Counted from the first letter of the stretch, positions 23,211-34,754 are shown. The stretch: DNA of 64,000 nt from Hyposmocoma kahamanoa (GCF_003589595.1 NW_020654289.1:7250181-7314180); one strand, 5' to 3'. Notes: generated by a model from the sequence alone, not told the origin. Numbers and translations are program-made.

Positions 23211-23332
23211 ACGTGACCATGGGACATGTAAAGGGTTCGAAACGTTGGTTTGTTTGAAAAAACAAATATACGCGATTTAAATCCGGAAAAACAATTTCAT
23301 TGTAACACTCGCGAAAACCTAAGAACTCGATA
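23211..23332 (-). repeat. Family E repeat copy 4
   Basis: The reverse complement runs ATCGAGTTCTTAGGTTTTCG to CCATGGTCACG, including the GAACCC/GGGTTC variant of the GGGCCC block. Confidence 0.75.
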
Positions 23333-23671
23333 TTGTATAAATTAGTTTTTAAAATATAGTCGTGGTAGCTTAAGAACGCGTTTATACGACACGAAACGAA
23401 CGACTTCGTGTACGTGTTTAGAGACCGAACTGTTATGGCAAAATACGCTTTATTTATTTAGCTTTTACGATTTAATTTAAATGAGCGTCCCGGGCACACG
23501 GGCGAGGCTGCTTATCTTTGGTCTACGCGGCGGCTACGCGGTTGTATTATTCCGAGGAATTTAAATATTGTTGCCTAGTAAATAGAATTCAGATTCGCCA
23601 TTAATGTACGGGAAAGCGTGGTAACTGGGTTACCGCGCGGCGGCGCACGAAAACTTTCGCGTCGTGTAACT
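23333..23671. other. No gene seen
   Basis: Contains small GC-rich patches (ACGCGGCGGCTACGCGG near 23530) but no supported feature. Confidence 0.4.
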
Positions 23672-23911
23672 TGGCGCTAATGGTTTCACCTACTGCCTTT
23701 TAAGCACAGGTCGCGGGTTCGAATCCGGGATCGCACTTCGGAGTTTTTCGGAAATTATGTTCGAAATTTAATTTGAAATTTACCATGAACCGAAAAGTTA
23801 AGGAAAACATCGTGATGTAACCTGTACGTCAAAGAAAGTTCACAACACTCGGAAAACGTGTGACCCCAACCCGCCTTGGGCCAGCGTGGCGGACTGTGAC
23901 CTAAACCCTTG
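23672..23911 (+). repeat. tRNA-derived SINE family H, 5' part (split by the BEL element)
   Basis: The tRNA-like head has a B box GGTTCGAATCC at 23716-23726. The body has the TGAAATTTACCATGA, CGGAAAACGTGTGA and GGGCCAGCGTGGCGGAC blocks. The SINE stops at CCTTG (23907-23911), which is duplicated at 32541-32545, where the body resumes with CCTGAGATGAGACC. The same body is uninterrupted at 47540-47812, which shows that the BEL element inserted here. Confidence 0.9.
23907..23911. repeat. 5 bp target site duplication, left
   Basis: CCTTG, identical to 32541-32545. Confidence 0.9.
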
Positions 23912-24091
23912 TGTTAATACTTCTATTAACATTATACATAAATTTAGTTTAGGTAAGATTCCGCTAGATGGCGTTGAACCTTTTATGCAATTTTCTAAAA
24001 CGCGCTACGAGTTGTTCACGGAAATTGTATAAAATCGTGCCATTGGAACATACAGGCTGTTTCATTTTGGATATTTTTGGGACGCTATACA
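23912..24091 (+). repeat. BEL/Pao 5' LTR
   Basis: 180 bp starting TGTTAATACTTC and ending CGCTATACA, so TG...CA. It matches 32338-32540 apart from substitutions and a ~23 bp segment that is present only in the 3' LTR. Confidence 0.93.
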
Positions 24092-24110
24092 TGGTCCTTC
24101 GAGTTGCCGG
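24092..24110 (+). other. Primer binding site
   Basis: Begins TGGTCCTTCGAG immediately after the LTR. TGG pairs with the CCA end of a tRNA, the usual arrangement for minus-strand priming. The tRNA species was not determined. Confidence 0.8.
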
Positions 24111-25592
24111 TTTACTACGGCGCGAAGTAGTAAATGTACATCGTAGACATGGGGAACAGCGTTACATTTCTATCGCCGTGACTGTCGTTCCGGTTCCAAA
24201 AAATCACAGTGATAAATCATCGTGATTTTGTTACTACTGTTACTTCTGTGACCTTGGTACGCCTATAACTTACATCACGATACACGGTTTTAGCCAGCGG
24301 CTTCTTTCTAATACTTATAGTCGTTTTTTATAGAATGATTTAAGTTTTTGCTCCCTTTGTAATAAGTTTCAATTCCATTCAAAAAGTTGATTTTGTATTT
24401 AATGTAATTTTGTTTTTTACTTATTCAATGCGAATCTTTGGATTATTAAAAATAGCAATAAAGTGTAATGTAATTATATTTCTAGTAGAATACACAAAGT
24501 AGATTATACATAAATATAAAATACCAACTCTTCCTATAATAAAACAAATATACAAAAATATTTTACTTTGTTCATAAATAGGTTTATAATAACTGTTGCA
24601 GATTTTTTTCATCCGCCCTTTCTAGTAATAATAAGCATAGGTGCTTATGCGACCCTTGTGAGTGAGCAAAGAAAGTCATCCTATTTCATTCACTCCCATC
24701 GCCGAAATGGCCCGATTTGAAGAGAACTACAACGAGTGGCGCGCTCAGTCACCACGGAACGGAGATCGCACATTGTATCTATGTCGTGATGTTAGTGACA
24801 GGGATAGCTATTGGAACGGAGGAACACCTATGTGACTTTGGAATGTCGTTCCTTCGGAACGAGTTACGGTGATACTGTTTGACGGCGGATCATCGTGCTT
24901 TTTTCATAGTGACGTTATTTATCACCCACCTCTAGTACATCGTCTATCCCGGCGTCAAAGGAGCTACGGATTCTTGCCAAAGGTGCTTTGGCCTATGGCA
25001 ACGGGTGGCGGAAGAAGACTCTGCCTCTGTTGTCACAGCAGTGACAACAGAGGCAGAGCTACGGCGCAAGGGGTGCACCCCTGAGACATCTACCGGACGA
25101 GATGGAAGCAGCGCGGGGAGTAAGACCCCCTAGCTGAGGAGTCATTTGGTTGTGCGCGTGAGTTAAAGTGTCAAGAAAACCGTGAGTACAATTTGAATCT
25201 TATCTATCTAGTGCATTATTGAAGTGAAGAAAGTTAAAATTTTGCAAGTGTTTTGGACTTGAATAATTTTAAAAAGTTTAAAAATTTATATGTGTTTAGG
25301 ACTTAGAATAGTTTGCAAAAAAGTGAACCGACGGGGAATCCATGCCGGAGTAAGTAAACTTTGCCAAACACTTAGAAAAATTGTCACCATCGGACTTGTG
25401 ATTTTTGTCAGTACTGTACGAGACTTAGTGTAAATTGGGACAGCTATCCAACACTTAAAATATTTATGTGAATTCTTGTCAGTTTATACTTGTGTTATGC
25501 TCACGTGGAAAAATATTGTACTCAGTTTGGACCAAATTGTAAATCTAAATAAGTAATTATGTCTTTACCACTGTCTTTATTTAATATTAATC
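24111..25592. other. BEL/Pao leader region, no coding sequence
   Basis: About 1.5 kb between the primer binding site and the first gag-like codons. It contains a perfect hairpin at 25019-25058 and no recognised domain. Splice or translation signals cannot be judged by eye. Unrelated sequence may have been inserted into it. Confidence 0.6.
25019..25058. repeat. Perfect 18 bp hairpin
   Basis: 25019-25036 pairs with 25041-25058 around an AGCA loop. The arm sequence is CTCTGCCTCTGTTGTCAC. Confidence 0.9.
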
Positions 25593-26955
25593 ATGGCTGA
25601 AAATTACACTAAGATTCAAAAAGACATTGCTACGAAAATATGTAAATCTAAATCAAATTTCAAAAAATCGCCTATAACTATAACTTTATCTTACATCAAA
25701 ACTCGTTTGGAAACTTTAGAACGGCAGTTGTACGGTTTTCATAAACGTGCAAAGCAAAAATGACCAGTGTTCTCTAAAATACATAAATTACCTAGATCTC
25801 ATGACACCGTGAAACCTGGTGCTAAACAGATATATCGTGAATTTGTCCATAACCCCGCGGATCAAATTATCCTCATCGTGGTGTCATCCAAATCGCAACA
25901 CGCGGTGCCGGCTAGCTAACCGCCGTGATCCAGCAGCTCCTGTATTTTCATCAACCAGATCAAGGTACGTGGTGCTTTATTCAGTGTTTGGCATTGACGG
26001 TGCAAACCTGTAGGTACGGTTCTCATTTTCCAAGAGGAATCGCGAGACGGCTCCTTGTTGAGCTACGTCTATCCTGCAGATATATGGATCCTTACCATTT
26101 TGTTACCTTCATTCTCATATAGCAGTGGAATGAATTTATTAATGGTCATCGAAAAATTATATACGAGATAAGGCGAAAAGAACTCGAAAAAACTAGTTAT
26201 TACATATCTGATGTTTCCGATCCGTATGTTTACAATCAAACCGAAGAGATATATATTGAGTACAAATCGCTATTAAAAGACACATTGTTAAACCTGAAAC
26301 CTAGTCTCAATCCGGACAAAGGGGACGAGAAGAAGGGTGGTGAACAAACTGCAGTGAAGCTGCCTAAGATCACAGTACCGAAATTCTCAGGCAAATATTC
26401 AGAATGGGTCAGTTTTCGTGACTGTTTACCTCCTTTATTCATAACAATACCAATGTAGATGATGTTCAGAAATTACATTATCTGAAAAGTTGTGTAATTG
26501 GTGAGGCAGAACAATTACTTCGACACATACTGGTTACTTCTGACAATTATAAGGTTTGTTGGGCACAGTTGGAGAGTTACAATAAGAAAAGGTATTTAGC
26601 TAACAATTTTTTGAAAAAGTTGACTTTTCAAAAGGTCCTGGTATCTGAGTCAGCTGGTGCTATCAAACAATTGTTGGACATTACCAAGGAATGCCTACAT
26701 GCATTAAAAAGTATCGGTGTAAACGTTAGTAATTGGGACATTATTATAATACACCTCATTAGTAAAAAATTTGATCCAGAATCCCGTAAACAATGGGAGC
26801 AGAAAATTAGTGATTCCACCAGTGATTTACCAAATTTTAATCAATTTGGAGAATTTTTACAAAGTAGGTTTAGATCCATGGAACATCTGGATACAAGGGT
26901 TCCAAACATTGAAAAGACTAATTGTGCTCACGTTGCGACTACAATCATAACTTGA
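25593..26955 (+). pseudogene. BEL/Pao gag remnant
   Basis: An ATG at 25593 opens a 56-codon frame of basic, helical character, typical of BEL gag N-termini, which ends in a TGA at 25761-25763. Sequence to ~26100 is not clearly coding. From ~26340 the KLPKITVPKFSGKYSEW motif marks the DUF1759 gag domain. A frame change near 26425 precedes the last stretch at 26569-26955 (LESYNKKRYLANNFLKKL). That frame ends in TGA at 26953, in frame with the zinc knuckles downstream. It would package element RNA if intact; here it cannot give a full product. Confidence 0.85.
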
Positions 26956-27051
26956 AGTTTTTGTACGGAAAATCACAAATTATGTAATTGTAACAAATTT
27001 GCAAAGGAAAATACTGACACGCGACGTAATTTAGTCCAATCTCACCATTTA

Positions 27052-27145
27052 TGCTTCAACTGTCTCGGTTCAGATCATTCGGTATACCAGTGTACGATAT
27101 CTACAAGGTGTCGTCTTTGTAAGAAAAAATACCACACACTACTTC
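27052..27145 (+). pseudogene. BEL/Pao gag zinc knuckles
   Basis: CFNCLGSDHSVYQC is a CX2CX4HX4C knuckle. CRLCKKKYHTLLH is the second, CX2CX4HX3H knuckle characteristic of BEL/Pao. The frame matches 26569-26955, separated from it by the TGA at 26953. Confidence 0.85.
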
Positions 27146-27235
27146 ATCCCAAAATCCCTAAATCGGTCAATTACATAAAGACTGATCAGCCTGTAGATAA
27201 TAAGGTTGCGGCTAAGTTAATCCCACCGCAAACTC

Positions 27236-27535
27236 ATGTCGAGTTCCCAATTGCCCAAGTATTGCTTAAGTAAAGCTTCAGTAAAAGTAGAGTCAGCCAA
27301 AATGAATTCTGCATTCGTTTTAAGATCGCTGCTTGATCAGGGATCTCAGGCTTCGTTTATTACGGAATCGGCTGTACAATTGTTGGGTCTCAAAAAGATA
27401 CCAGGGACCAGTATAGTATCAGGTTTAGGCGGCGACCAATTGACTTTAGCTTCAAAGTCGTCGGTAGTTATAAAAATTCAGTCCCGTCTTGATTCAAGCT
27501 TTTCTATTACAGTTAAGGCTCATGTTTTAAGTTAA
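27236..27535 (+). pseudogene. BEL/Pao aspartic protease region
   Basis: LLDQGSQASFITESAVQLLGL carries the active-site loop in the DQGSQ form often seen in this superfamily. A downstream VSGLGG motif fits the protease fold. The frame differs from the zinc knuckles, so a frameshift lies between 27145 and 27236, and a TAA ends it at 27533. The same frame reopens at 27596-28042 as a linker. Confidence 0.8.
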
Positions 27536-27595
27536 CTGACAACTTTTCTACCAAGTAGTAAAGTTTTTGTTCAAGTTTTACCAGCACTCCCGTCC

Positions 27596-28042
27596 ATGGA
27601 ATTAGCTGATCCATCGTTTGATATACCAAACAGAATAGATATTCTTTTAGGTGCTGTGGTATATAGCCAGATCTTGTTGGAAGGTTTGATCAGAGGTTCT
27701 TCCGGCTCTGTCGTTGCACATCACACAAGACTCGGTATGATCTTATCTGGTAAAATACACAGCGAAAACCAAGAAATCAACCATGGCGAGACGTGTCTCA
27801 ATGTAGTAAACCTACATTTAGCTCAATCAAATGAGAACGAGCTTCTCAAAAAGTTTTGGGAGCTAGAGTCTGAACCATCCTTTGATAGGACTAAACACTT
27901 AACTCTAGAAGAGAAAAGTTGTGAGGAACTTTTTATTAAAACTACTAGACGCGATGAGTCTGGTAGGTACATCGTCAAACTACCCTTCAAAACGAAAAAT
28001 CCACTTTGTCTACACGGTAAGATTACCGTTACATTTAGATAA
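27596..28042 (+). pseudogene. BEL/Pao protease-RT linker
   Basis: Contains RIDILLGAVVYSQILLEG and LGMILSGKI, conserved in the segment between the BEL protease and reverse transcriptase. The frame shifts near 28010 and again before 28069. Confidence 0.75.
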
Positions 28043-28068
28043 AGAATATCGCGCACAAGCGTTTTCTC

Positions 28069-28921
28069 ATGTTAGAAAAATGTTTGTTGAGAACACCCGA
28101 TCTCAAAACTGAGTATTCCAAGGTCTTGGAGGAGTACCTCAGTCCGGACCATGCAGAAGTGGTAAAACCAAGTGAAGTGGTAAAAAAAGGAGTAGTAAGT
28201 ATATCTACCCACCACGCCGTGGTTCGTCAAGATAAGTCTACAACTAAGGTTCGCATGGTGGTTGACGCGTCATGTACCGATTCTAATGGAATATCACTGA
28301 ATAGTGAATTAATGGCGGGTCCTACGCTCAAACCAGAATTGCGACATTTGATTATGCGATGGCGGTGCTACCCGATCGCTCTTGTGGCCGACATTGTTAA
28401 AATGTATCGGCAGATAAAGGTAGCTGATGAAGTCGTAAATTTTCAACGTATATTTTGGCGTGAAAATCCAGATGTTACAACATCTTCGTTTCTTGCGAGT
28501 AACTTTTGGTACTTCCTCAGCCCCACTTCTTGCTGTTCGGTGTCTCCAGCAGCTAGTCAACGACGAGGGTTCTGAATTCCCATTAGCGGTCTCTAGAGTC
28601 CTTAGTCAATTTTATATGGATGACTTGATGACCGGCTGTCATTCCATAGCTGAAATTACTACTTTGTTTAAACGTGGAGGATTTCCACTTCAGAAGTGGT
28701 CAAGTAATAGCAAGGACTTACTGAAGGTAATAAAAAATGAGGCTGATGATGTAAACCAGAATTTGGAACTAAATACCGACGACGTTATAACGATTTTCGG
28801 TCTGAAATGGAATAGAGAAGCTGACGAATTTCGTTTTACGGTCGATCTACCTATTTTGCAAGCTCTTGTAACAAAACGAAAGATGATAATGCTCGTCTCT
28901 ACGATCCTTTGGGGTGGATAG
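28069..28921 (+). pseudogene. BEL/Pao reverse transcriptase
   Basis: The first part (28069-28575) has VRMVVDASC, GPTLKPELRHLIMRWR and VADIVKMYRQI, the last carrying the first catalytic aspartate. The second part (28460-28921, +1 frame) has the YMDD box at 28613-28624 in FYMDDLMTG. Both halves of the active site are therefore visible, but a frameshift around 28480 separates them. Family role: copies element RNA into DNA in the particle. Confidence 0.88.
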
Positions 28922-29804
28922 CACCGATTATCACCACAGCGAGTTTTTATTCAAAATACAAGGTGTGGCTACCCAGAGTCGATTGGGATAGTGAACTTCC
29001 GGATTCAATTCGTAAAAACTGGACGAATTTTCGAAACAATTTGAAAGCGCTAACCGAGTTTCGAGTACCTCGATGGATTCACTCCAAGAAAGACAGAAGA
29101 TAAGGTATTTGAATTGCACGGGTTTTCAGACGCATCCAATGTGGCGTATGCAGTAGTGTCTACGCGCGCATAATTGATGAACAAGGAAGAGTACATATGC
29201 ATTTGATCTGATGATGCATTTCACCTCCAAAACCAGAGTAGCTCCAATCAAACAAATATCAATCCCACTCCTAGAGCTGTGTGGCGCGGTATTACTAGCC
29301 AAGCTTTTAAATGAAGTGGCAGATACTCTTCAAGTACCTAAAGGGAATTTACGTGCATGGACCGACTCATCAAGTGTGCTAGCCTGGCTAAGTAATCATC
29401 CTAGCCGGTGGATGACCTTCATCGCTAGCAGGGTATCGGAGATTCTCACCATTACGGATAGAGATCAATGGTCTCACGTTGCCTCTAAGGAAAATCCTGC
29501 AGATCCTGCATCTCGAGGATGCCGTCCTCGAGAATCCTGCATACCGTCGGAATGTGTTGAGAATTTGCTCTGGAACCAGGGTCCCGAGTGGCTGCATCTG
29601 GACAAAAATAATTACGGAAAAAGCGAACTGAAGGATACAAACCTGGAAGAGAGAAAACCTAAAATTATGATTCATGTACCTACAAGTAACGAAGAAAACG
29701 ATGAGCTATTGTCTCGATTTACGTACCTAAAGAAACTTACCAGAGTGCTGTCGTTCTGCCGAAGGGTCCAGCGGTGGAAAAAATCTGAAAATATTAGTAC
29801 ATAG
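28909..29804 (+). pseudogene. BEL/Pao RNase H and connection region
   Basis: The frame changes at about 28915 and 29105-29210. HGFSDAS near 29115 and WTDSSSVLAWLSNHPSRW at about 29359-29412 are the RNase H-like motifs, including an aspartate. It ends at a TAG after 29802. Confidence 0.82.
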
Positions 29805-29849
29805 TTAAAAGCAAAAGAAATCAACGATGCTTTACTTACCTGTATAAAA

Positions 29850-31088
29850 ATGTGCCAAAAACAGAGTTTCAACGAAGACATTGATAATTTGCAGAATTGT
29901 AGAAAAATAAATAAGAAGAGCAAACTTACTTCTCTGAATCCATTCTTAGACGCAAATCAAATCCTCAGAGTTGGCGGAAGGTTATAAGGTGCTCAGGTCA
30001 ATGAAGACATGAAACACCCGTTTATTCTCCCTCACAAGTCGCCGTTGACACAATTAATGATTGACGAAGCTCATAGGGCTACGTTGCATGGAGGGCCTCA
30101 ATTAATGCTTAATTATTAAGTAAGTATTGGATTATTGATGCAAAGAGTCTCGTTCATCGGTTTGTGCACAAATGTGTGACTTGCGTCCGCCACTCTACTC
30201 AAACGTGCCAACAAATGATGGGACAGTTGCCCATATTAAGGGTGACCGCACGTAGACCTTTCCACAGATTTGGCGTAGACTATGTTGGCCCAATCAACGT
30301 GCGACTTTCAAAGGGTCGCGGTTTTCACTCCACAAAGGGTTATGTATGCCTGTGTTGGTGTGTATGGCCACAAAAGCCATACACCTCGAAATCAGTGATA
30401 TGACTGCACAAAGCTTTTTAGCTGCATTTAAAAGGTTTGTTGCACGAAGGGGTCATGTTGCAAATTTGTGGAGTAATAATGGCACTCCTTTGTGGGAGGC
30501 GCTAAGGAGTTAAAGGAACTGTTGTGTGGTGTTGTGGCTGAAATCGCGGCTTGGATGTCTTCAAATGGCACTAATTGTCACTTCATCCCTCCTCATTCTC
30601 CAAACATTGGAGGATTGTGGGAAGCGGGCGTGAAGTCAACCAAGCACCATCTCAAGCGGGTAGGCAATAGCACCCTCACATTTAAAGAAATGACAACAAC
30701 CTAGTCACAAATTGAGGCGTGCTTAAATTCAAAGCCTATTTCTCAGTTACCTAATAATCCAGGCGATCCAAATCCTTTAACACCCGGACATTTCCTCGTA
30801 GGAGAGCCATTAGTGCTCATACCCGACATTAATTATGAGCATGCCAACATTAGCAATCTGAAACGGTGGCATCGTACTCAACATATTGTCCAGGATTTTT
30901 GGCGTAGATGGTCTCATGAATATTTGACGCAGCTGCAGCACAGATATCTAATCCCAGAACCTGAAGTTGGAAGTGTTTTGCTTGTCAAAGAAGACGATCT
31001 CCCACCTGCCAGGTGGCTTTTTGGTACTGAAAAACATCCCGGTTTGGACAAATTAACGCGAGTAGTCACAATCATAAATCTCTTTTGA
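29850..31088 (+). pseudogene. BEL/Pao integrase
   Basis: The N-terminal zinc site is seen as HRATLHGG near 30070 and CVTCVR near 30173. The core has FGVDYVGPI (first D, near 30268), then SNNGT near 30472-30486 where the family normally has a DNGT-type aspartate, and PNIGGLWEAGVKS with the glutamate near 30625. Stops and frame changes fall around 30115, 30401 and 30702. It would join element DNA to the host genome; with the second catalytic residue replaced and the frame broken it is dead. Confidence 0.85.
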
Positions 31089-32337
31089 ATATTTTAAATA
31101 TATTGTTGATTTTACTTTATTATGTATGTTACTATAGCTGTGATGCTTTATTTTAACCGAGTACTCTTCTCATGAACCGAGTTATTCGGCCGAGTACACC
31201 GAGTACCGAATAGCAAACTTCACACTGTTTTTACAAAAATCTAATTATAACCAACCCACAAAATGTCACTTTCGAAGTGACATTTTGTGGGTTGGTTATA
31301 GTTTGCATAACTATGTCCAACTACATATCTCGTAAATATCGTGCTCAACGGTAGACAGCCGATTACAATACAATATATATTAATTTGTCAAAACCAAAAC
31401 AGAGGTCTGGCAACATATCCCACATACGCAAGCTACGCAGCAGAACTTTTCAACGTTGCAATTTTACTAAATAATCAAGGACGCAAACAATAATTTCATT
31501 TTTGTTTTGAATATTATGCGTTTTAGGTTCTAATCCAACCAAAAATATATTTTTTTATTCTCACCTAATGGCTAAATTTGACTTTTTTAAATATTTTGTT
31601 TTGATTTCAATGAATTGGTGCATTATATTTACTTATTTACGTATTTTTTGTGTATGATATTTTTTCACACTGTTAAGTGCCTGTTCATAATTTGCAAGGA
31701 AATATTTAGCTCAAACTTTAGTAGGTGAAAGTTACTTTTTACTCCTAAATTTGTTGTTTCTCTTTTATTTAAAACAAATAAAGTGGCAGGATCAAGATAA
31801 GTACCATTTAAATAACCACACCAAATTTGGTAGTAAGCAAGTTTGGTTTGCCCGAGAAAAATATATCAAGAAATAATCACCAGAGTCTCATTGTAATCCA
31901 GTTTTTGTATTACGTATGACAATAAGCAATATTCTGGGATCTTCAAGCTACACTTCAAGATACGTGTTACAGGATGTACTATTTTTAAAGTTCCACGTGC
32001 TATGTGATCGCCTAAAAAATTACACAAAAACACCATATTTAAACGATTTTGGGCACCTCATCGCCTTAAATATAAGGGTAACTTTATTAAACGACCTGTG
32101 TCGAAGTTAGTTGTTTTGTCTTTAAATAACACTTTTTTACTTTTTTAACGAACACTATAATTTACTTGTACTTACAATTAAATGTAATTTTAAGTTGTAA
32201 CTAAGTCGTATTAACCTTACGAGTTTAGTTCTTTTAGTTGAGCAAAATTGTTCGATTACATTTATAAAGTAGATTTTTTTGTTTCTGTTTATGCTTGTAT
32301 TATTTCCGTTTATGGACTTGGTCCATGGCGGGCAGAA
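31089..32337. other. BEL/Pao 3' untranslated region
   Basis: About 1.25 kb without coding motifs. It contains a 26 bp hairpin (31246-31300) and ends in a purine-rich GGCGGGCAGAA before the 3' LTR, which probably serves as the polypurine tract. Confidence 0.6.
31246..31300. repeat. Perfect 26 bp hairpin
   Basis: 31246-31271 pairs with 31275-31300 around a 3-base TCG loop. Confidence 0.92.
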
Positions 32338-32540
32338 TGTTAATACTTCTATTAACATTATACATAAATTTAGTTTAGGTAAGATGCCGCTAGATGGCGC
32401 TGAACCTTTTATGCAATTTTCTAAAACGCGCTATTGAGTTGTTCACGGAAATTGTATAACTGTGGAGTAATTTACAAATAAAAACGTGCCATTGGTACAT
32501 ACAGGTTGTTTCATTTTGGGTGTTTTTGGGACGCTATACA
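32338..32540 (+). repeat. BEL/Pao 3' LTR
   Basis: 203 bp, TG...CA. It carries an extra segment near 32458-32485 with an AATAAAA polyadenylation-like motif that the 5' LTR lacks. It is followed by CCTTG at 32541-32545. Confidence 0.93.
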
Positions 32541-32608
32541 CCTTGCCTGAGATGAGACCAGTGCCCAGCAATGGAACGTATTAATGGATTGATGATGATG
32601 ATAATGAA
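32541..32608 (+). repeat. SINE family H, 3' part (after the BEL insertion)
   Basis: Resumes the body with CTGAGATGAGACCAGTGCCC and ends in a GATGATGATGAT-type tail, matching 47755-47812. Confidence 0.85.
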
Positions 32609-33349
32609 ACTGGTTTTGGTACCCTGGAGTGAATTCTGTAGTTCTGGTACTCAAAGTACTGGGAATTTCCTAATTTGAGACCAGGCAATTGGTGTGCTTG
32701 TCGATAAAAAGAAAATAATAAAATAAATCAGAAAATATTACAACATAATCGACTTGTACAGTTCAACATAAATATATCGGAACCATTATGACGATGGAAC
32801 TTCGTAAAACAATTCATACGGACCGGTATTCAAATAAGGTTTTCGGTACGATGCATAGCAACCGAGCGTTAGTATTTATTGGACTGTCTTTGAATTGCTG
32901 TGAAATACTTGATTTGCGTTATTGAAAGCAGCACTACCATTTGATGCAACTACTTACGTATCCTGTATCCGCCTCCGCACATTTGCTCCGTGAATGAATA
33001 TTCAAATAGCTCTCTCGGCACACAATTTTCTTCCAAAGTGCGCACTCCATATCAATTAGTAACGTCATTAGACGAAACGCGTAATGTCTGGCTAATGAAT
33101 ATTTTCAGTTTCACCGTGGCGTGATGGATGTGTGCAATTTTAAGTCCCGTCGCGGTTTTAATAAATAAGAAGCTCAAATAAATTACACCTAGACACTGGG
33201 GTATTTAATATTAATTGTAGTTTCAGATGCCCTGCCGTTCTAATTGAAATGTTATGGCCGAATTTAATAAGTTTACAGGAAATACAGTTTACGTAGTTTA
33301 AACATTGCAAGTTAAATAGTGAAAAATTTATTTACATACTAGCTGGTGC
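32609..33349. other. No gene or recognised repeat seen
   Basis: AT-rich sequence with no supported feature. Confidence 0.4.
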
Positions 33350-33560
33350 ACATCGCATAGAACTGAGGGACACTGCTAGTGCGCCCGTCGTACTTAAACT
33401 GAAAGTTCACAAGGTCCATATATCTGTAGTTTCACTGGCAGCCATATCCTTCAAAACCGGAGCGCAGTAATACTCACATTACTGCTCGGAGCTAGAAATG
33501 GGTAAGGAGGCAATACCTCCTTAGGGAAACCCTTTGACTAGGAGCTTTATCGTTATAAAT
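33350..33560 (-). repeat. Family B repeat, diverged copy
   Basis: The reverse complement keeps AGTAATGTGAGTATTACTGC and the GAAACTACAG block. It is more diverged than other copies. Confidence 0.65.
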
Positions 33561-34417
33561 TTTTTAAAGACGTCTCTTTAGAGTACCTATCCCATTTAAG
33601 CCATGCCCCTATGATCAGAAGAGGACAGATAGGTACCTGTAGGTTTTCTTGTTTACTATACTTATAGTAATTTATTTAAATTTTGTCTTACGTACAGTTC
33701 CAAATCTATAGAATACAGTGGTCATTGTTCTGGAATTTTCCAAAAGCGCTACACGTGAACCACAGTTTGCGGCAGACGTAATACCCGGCATGTTGTCAGG
33801 TGGAATTCGACGAATTTGTTAATCCGATTAAATCAACTTTGATCAAATTCAATTTATTGAATGTCTAAACAGAGTGCTGGAAGGTTCAAACAACTGAGAT
33901 ATCTACACAGCTGTAGATTTTAGAGTTTTTAGCCTTTGGCAGGTATCACACTTATATTCAATTTTATACATGACTGTCATTCTTTTTGACCTTGTGCGTA
34001 TAACCGCTCTGAAATATCGGAACTGAACGATCTGCAATAAGAAATTTCTTTACTAACTATGTTTAGTTAACGTCTAGTGTTTGTTAATACATTGAGAGTG
34101 TTCCAAATATCTATATTTTTTTACAAAAATTAACCTCATAATGCCATACTTTAAGAAGCATTGAGATTGAATTTGAAAACATCTTTTCGTTGTACTTCGC
34201 AGGTCCATGGTGAGTTAAAACTATTTGGTCCAGCATTCCGTTGAAAACTGCGTTTTCTGCAGCGTTCATGCTCATACTGTATGCAGGATGCGCTCATTGA
34301 AAAGAGCATTTTAAAATCATTAACCTATTTTATTGTTGATTTTTGTCAAATGCGCAGATATTTTACGATACAATTGTTATTTTGGCTCTGTGAATGTTCG
34401 GTTAGTTTGATCGTTCA
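33561..34417. other. No gene seen
   Basis: Nothing recognised between two minus-strand family B copies. Confidence 0.4.
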
Positions 34418-34704
34418 GATCACTTTGTGAGCAGGTGGTAAGCGACACGCTTGTTCATAGCAGTTACAGTGCCATTCAGATCATCAAATTGCAAAGATAT
34501 GAGGGGCTCCGGATGTGGATTGTCACTGCGCCTACCACGTTGAGACATAGGTTAACAAGCCCCATTGTAATTTAAAACCAGCACCAGTATTCTTCAATAC
34601 CGGAACGCAGTAATTACTCATATTACTGTTTGGCTGCAGAAATAGGTAGTGTGGCAATACTTCCCTGGATACATTCTTTCAGAAGGCGCTCTACTGGTGC
34701 TAAA
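34418..34704 (-). repeat. Family B repeat, near full length
   Basis: The reverse complement covers the family from TAGAGCGCCTTCTG to the CACAAAGTGATC end, with moderate divergence. Confidence 0.75.
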
Positions 34705-34754
34705 ATATGTTGTATGTATTTTTTTAAGTTTCTTTATGTTGATTCCGAGAAGTG

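Larger units (their letters stand above)
23912..32540 (+). mobile_element. BEL/Pao LTR retrotransposon, full length, coding-defective
   Basis: An 8629 bp provirus-like copy: 5' LTR 23912-24091, primer binding site from 24092, gag remnants 25593-26955, zinc knuckles 27052-27145, protease 27236-27535, reverse transcriptase 28069-28921, RNase H region to 29804, integrase to 31088, and 3' LTR 32338-32540. A perfect 5 bp duplication CCTTG flanks both ends. The gag-pol frame is broken by several stops and frameshifts, so it cannot act autonomously. The BEL/Pao assignment rests on the domain order and on characteristic gag, protease and integrase motifs. No envelope-like frame was found after the integrase. 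Confidence 0.93.

Noticed and set aside
31089..32337. Possible envelope-like gene after the BEL integrase
   Set aside because: Only short frames (64 codons or fewer), no signal peptide or membrane segment recognised.
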